From Streptomyces guryensis (GTDB lineage Bacteria; Actinomycetota; Actinomycetes; Streptomycetales; Streptomycetaceae): a stretch of DNA of 64,000 bases. The stretch lies in contig NZ_JAJSBI010000011.1 of assembly GCF_021261325.1 (NCBI RefSeq), positions 1 to 64,000 on the forward strand, given 5' to 3'. A program made the position numbers and the translations under genes. Each line of letters starts with the position of its first letter. Within the stretch, counting starts at the first letter, position 1. Positions 61,741 to 64,000 of this stretch are shown here, piece after piece. The notes under the pieces are model-generated. The model ran no database searches and was not told the DNA's origin. It saw only the letters and a program-made list of their open reading frames with translations.

Positions 61741-61978
61741 GTGTCCTTTCTACCGTGCCGAAGTCGCTGCTCACTCATCCGATGGGAACAGATTTTCCTT
61801 CCCCATGACCGTGGTACCGGAGCAGCAGCATGGCGGCATCTCCAACTCCCGGGCCACGCTCCGCTCCAGCCGCTCGCCCAGCCCCACCAGGCCGGGCTCG
61901 TCGTGGGCCGCCTCCCGGAAGGCGCCGAGCACCACGGCGGCCGTCTCCACCGCGGCCAGCCCCGCACACCGCCGGCGA

Positions 61979-62102
61979 CCACATCACGACCATCTACACC
62001 GAGGTCAACCGCTATTCGACCTACCTGCCGATCGCCCTGGGCGCGCTGATTCTCGCGCTCGTGGCCCGTGCCGTACTGCGCCGCCGCCGGGCGAAGGGCT
62101 GA
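61979..62102 (+). pseudogene. membrane-anchor tail of a lost protein
   Basis: The frame ends GDHITTIYTEVNRYSTYLPI, ALGALILALVARAVLRRRRA and KG with a stop: a short ectodomain piece, one transmembrane helix and a basic stop-transfer sequence. No start or upstream domain is recognisable. Confidence 0.45.
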
Positions 62103-62335
62103 GCATCCTGCGCGTTTCGCCTGGTCCGAGTACGGCAACGGGTGGCTCTTCTGTGTCATGTGACTTTGCCCAGGGGTGCTTGCCGTCACATGCCCGGCAC
62201 CACCTAGTCTTACAACTTGTAGTAGTTGCCAAGGGTACTAGCCGACCCCAGGCCAGGCCCCCCGCCCCGCACCACGGCGGGCCGGCCGGTTTCGCCACGG
62301 TGGGTGGGCCTGTGCCTGGCTGAGGAGTGGCGAGT
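62103..62335. other. upstream region of the penicillin-binding protein gene
   Basis: No gene. Contains CATGTGAC (62157-62164) and its complement GTCACATG (62185-62192) as a spaced inverted repeat, and the BlaI-like dyad listed separately. Confidence 0.5.
62211..62221. promoter_or_regulatory. BlaI/MecI-like dyad upstream of the PBP gene
   Basis: TACAACTTGTA (5-bp arms, one central base), within TTACAACTTGTAGTA. BlaI/MecI-type repressors recognise TACA-n-TGTA dyads upstream of beta-lactamase and PBP genes. It lies 115 bp before the PBP start. No blaI gene is in the window. Confidence 0.45.
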
Positions 62336-64000
62336 ATGAGTGAACACCGGCGCCGATCGTCGGGGAGGACCGGGCCGTCCGGTGCGGGCGGCATACCGCG
62401 CGGCGGCCGGGCAGAGGCGCGCAGGGCCGCCCGGTCCGGCGGCGGGCGGGGCCGCCGCGCGGCGGCCCCGCGACGTGCGGACGCCCTACCCACCGGCCGC
62501 CGCCGTCTCGTCGACTACCCGCGTGCGGGCAAGCGGGGCGTGCGGCGGTGGCTGCCCTCGTGGAAGCAGGTGCTCGGCACCTTCCTGCTGTTCTCCGGCG
62601 GCGTGCTGGGCCTGTTCTGGTACGCCTACGCCACCACGACGATCCCGAGCGCGAACCCCAGCACCCAGCAGCAGAGCAACACCTACTACTGGTCGGACGG
62701 CTCGGTGATGGCCACGCAGGGGTCGATGAACCGGCAGAACGTCGACCTCGCCCAGATCCCGAAGGCCGTGCAGTGGGACTTCCTCGCCGCGGAGAACGCC
62801 ACCTTCTACACCGACCCCGGCGTCGACACGCAGGGCATGCTCCGCGCCGTCTACCACATGGCCACCGGCGGTGAGGTGCAGTCCGGGTCCACCATCACCC
62901 AGCAGTTCGTGAAGAACACCTACCTCAACCAGAACCAGTCGGTCACCCGCAAGCTGCGGGAGATCCTGATCTCGCTGAAGATCGGTGACCAGATGTCCAA
63001 GCAGCAGATCCTGCAGGGCTATCTGAACAGCTGCTACTACGGTCGTGGCGCCTACGGCATCGAGGCCGCGGCCAACGCCTACTACCACGTGCACGCCTCC
63101 CAGCTGACCGTCAGCCAGGGCGCGTTCCTCACGGCCACGGTCAACGAGCCGAGCGTGATGATGCTCGCCGGCACCGACCCGCAGGCCAAGACCCAGGCCA
63201 CGGCGCGCTGGAAGTACGTACTGGACCGCATGGTCACCATCCACCAGATCAGCCAGGCCCAGGAACAGCAGTACCTCACCGCCGGGTTCCCCACGCCCAA
63301 GCCCTACACGCCGTCGGCGGGGATGTCCGGGCAGTCCGGCTACCTGATGCAGATCGCGGAGAAGTACGTCGAAGCCCATTCATCGGCCACCGAACAGCAA
63401 CTCGGACACGGCGGCTACCAGATCTACACCACCTTCGACAAGAAGAAGGTGAGGGCGCTCGCGGCGTCCGTCAAGGCGATGGAGCACAAGCACCTCGACC
63501 CGGGGCACCGTGCCGCGGACAAGAACGTCCAGGTGGGCGCGGCATCGATCGATCCGTCGACCGGCGCGGTCGTCGCCCTGTACGGCGGCGCCGGCTGGGA
63601 CAAGGGCCACTGGACCGACAACGCCGAAGCCACCGGTGTGCCGGTCGGCTCCACCTTCAAGCCCGTAGACCTGGCCGCCGCCCTCGACCACGGGGCCGTT
63701 CTCTCCCCGGGTCAGCCGGCCTCACCGATCACCCCGGACTCCAAGTTCAACGGCGACGACCGCCTCACCATCAAGAACCAGCAGGGCCAGGAAATGCCGG
63801 ACCCGGGCGACCCCACGGGGCTCCTGCACCAGCGCAACGACGTGACCACGAAGTGGGGTTACATCACCCTGCGCAAGGCGATGGAGCAGTCGGTCAACAC
63901 CCCCTACGTCCAGCTCGGCGAGTACGTCGGCTACTCCAACGTGGAGAGCGAAGCCCTCAAGGCAGGTCTGCTGCGCACGAGCCTGCAGTACGACACCCCC
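62336..64000 (+). CDS. class A penicillin-binding protein (transglycosylase/transpeptidase), partial
   Basis: 555 codons in the window, running off its end. From ATG 62336: a 75-residue Arg/Gly-rich cytoplasmic tail, one transmembrane helix (about 82-102, VLGTFLLFSGGVLGLFWYAY), a GT51 transglycosylase domain with AAENATFYTDPGVDTQGMLR (catalytic Glu), GSTITQQFVKN and REILISLKIGDQMSKQQILQ, then the transpeptidase domain with active-site Ser in GVPVGSTFKPVDLAAAL and SVN in MEQSVNTPY. The KTG motif would be beyond the end. It polymerises and cross-links peptidoglycan outside the membrane. Confidence 0.93.
   Translation, partial: MSEHRRRSSGRTGPSGAGGIPRGGRAEARRAARSGGGRGRRAAAPRRADALPTGRRRLVDYPRAGKRGVRRWLPSWKQVLGTFLLFSGGVLGLFWYAYATTTIPSANPSTQQQSNTYYWSDGSVMATQGSMNRQNVDLAQIPKAVQWDFLAAENATFYTDPGVDTQGMLRAVYHMATGGEVQSGSTITQQFVKNTYLNQNQSVTRKLREILISLKIGDQMSKQQILQGYLNSCYYGRGAYGIEAAANAYYHVHASQLTVSQGAFLTATVNEPSVMMLAGTDPQAKTQATARWKYVLDRMVTIHQISQAQEQQYLTAGFPTPKPYTPSAGMSGQSGYLMQIAEKYVEAHSSATEQQLGHGGYQIYTTFDKKKVRALAASVKAMEHKHLDPGHRAADKNVQVGAASIDPSTGAVVALYGGAGWDKGHWTDNAEATGVPVGSTFKPVDLAAALDHGAVLSPGQPASPITPDSKFNGDDRLTIKNQQGQEMPDPGDPTGLLHQRNDVTTKWGYITLRKAMEQSVNTPYVQLGEYVGYSNVESEALKAGLLRTSLQYDTP

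Overview
The window is very GC-rich actinobacterial DNA, almost certainly Streptomyces. Support for this: strong third-position GC, frequent GTG/TTG starts, many 4-bp ATGA/GTGA gene overlaps, a complete conservon (cvnABCD), secreted glycosidases carrying ricin-type lectin modules, and a GlxA-like copper radical oxidase. I read it without database searches, so family names rest on recognised motifs.

Layout. 0.1-10.4 kb: three secreted carbohydrate-active proteins with ricin B modules (GH59-like, GH95-like, SGNH esterase), each followed by a clear hairpin, plus lectin and glycosidase debris. 10.7-14.4 kb: an insertion-sequence graveyard of IS5-type transposase pieces around an intact DUF2332 gene, then a RibD-type remnant. 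14.4-18.1 kb: flavin oxidoreductase and transaldolase pair, a truncated GAF-phosphatase and a MerR-type regulator. 18.5-20.2 kb: an old integration site, with an IS110 scrap, a tyrosine-integrase C-terminus, tRNA-Pro(GGG), and a transketolase N-terminus joined tail-to-tail to a truncated MFS gene. 20.3-29.2 kb: ordinary chromosomal genes (MmcQ, GNAT, XRE-cupin, LysR, kbl-tdh threonine catabolism, MFS exporter, GPP34). 29.4-33.7 kb: a conservon with an added GAF protein. 34-37.3 kb: VOC/AraC pair, DUF429, then a mosaic of broken TetR, SDR and histidine-kinase ends.

37.5-41.0 kb is a tightly overlapping five-gene redox operon: a membrane-anchored acidic/proline-rich protein, ApbE flavin transferase, a ferric-reductase-like membrane subunit, a NuoF-like flavin/Fe-S protein with a one-base frameshift, and a three-Cys ferredoxin. 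It looks like a membrane electron-transfer chain.

41-56 kb resembles a stress/dormancy island: universal stress proteins, CBS-BON, cyclic-nucleotide-binding domain, Hsp20, DUF1876, DUF1918-XRE-flavin domain, nicotinate phosphoribosyltransferase, a kinase-like/P-loop protein and a ClC channel. Many copies are visibly decayed or recombined. 56-62 kb looks like a small regulon: a GlxA-like oxidase, a DUF4142 protein, a decayed duplicate of that protein and a membrane protein lie near copies of a TTGCATA-type palindrome, close to a MarR gene. The window ends inside a class A penicillin-binding protein preceded by a BlaI-like dyad.

The main overall signal is intense gene decay next to intact operons: at least eight genes end abruptly against the end of an unrelated gene, and several carry short tandem repeats. 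No CRISPR array, rRNA or complete mobile element was seen.
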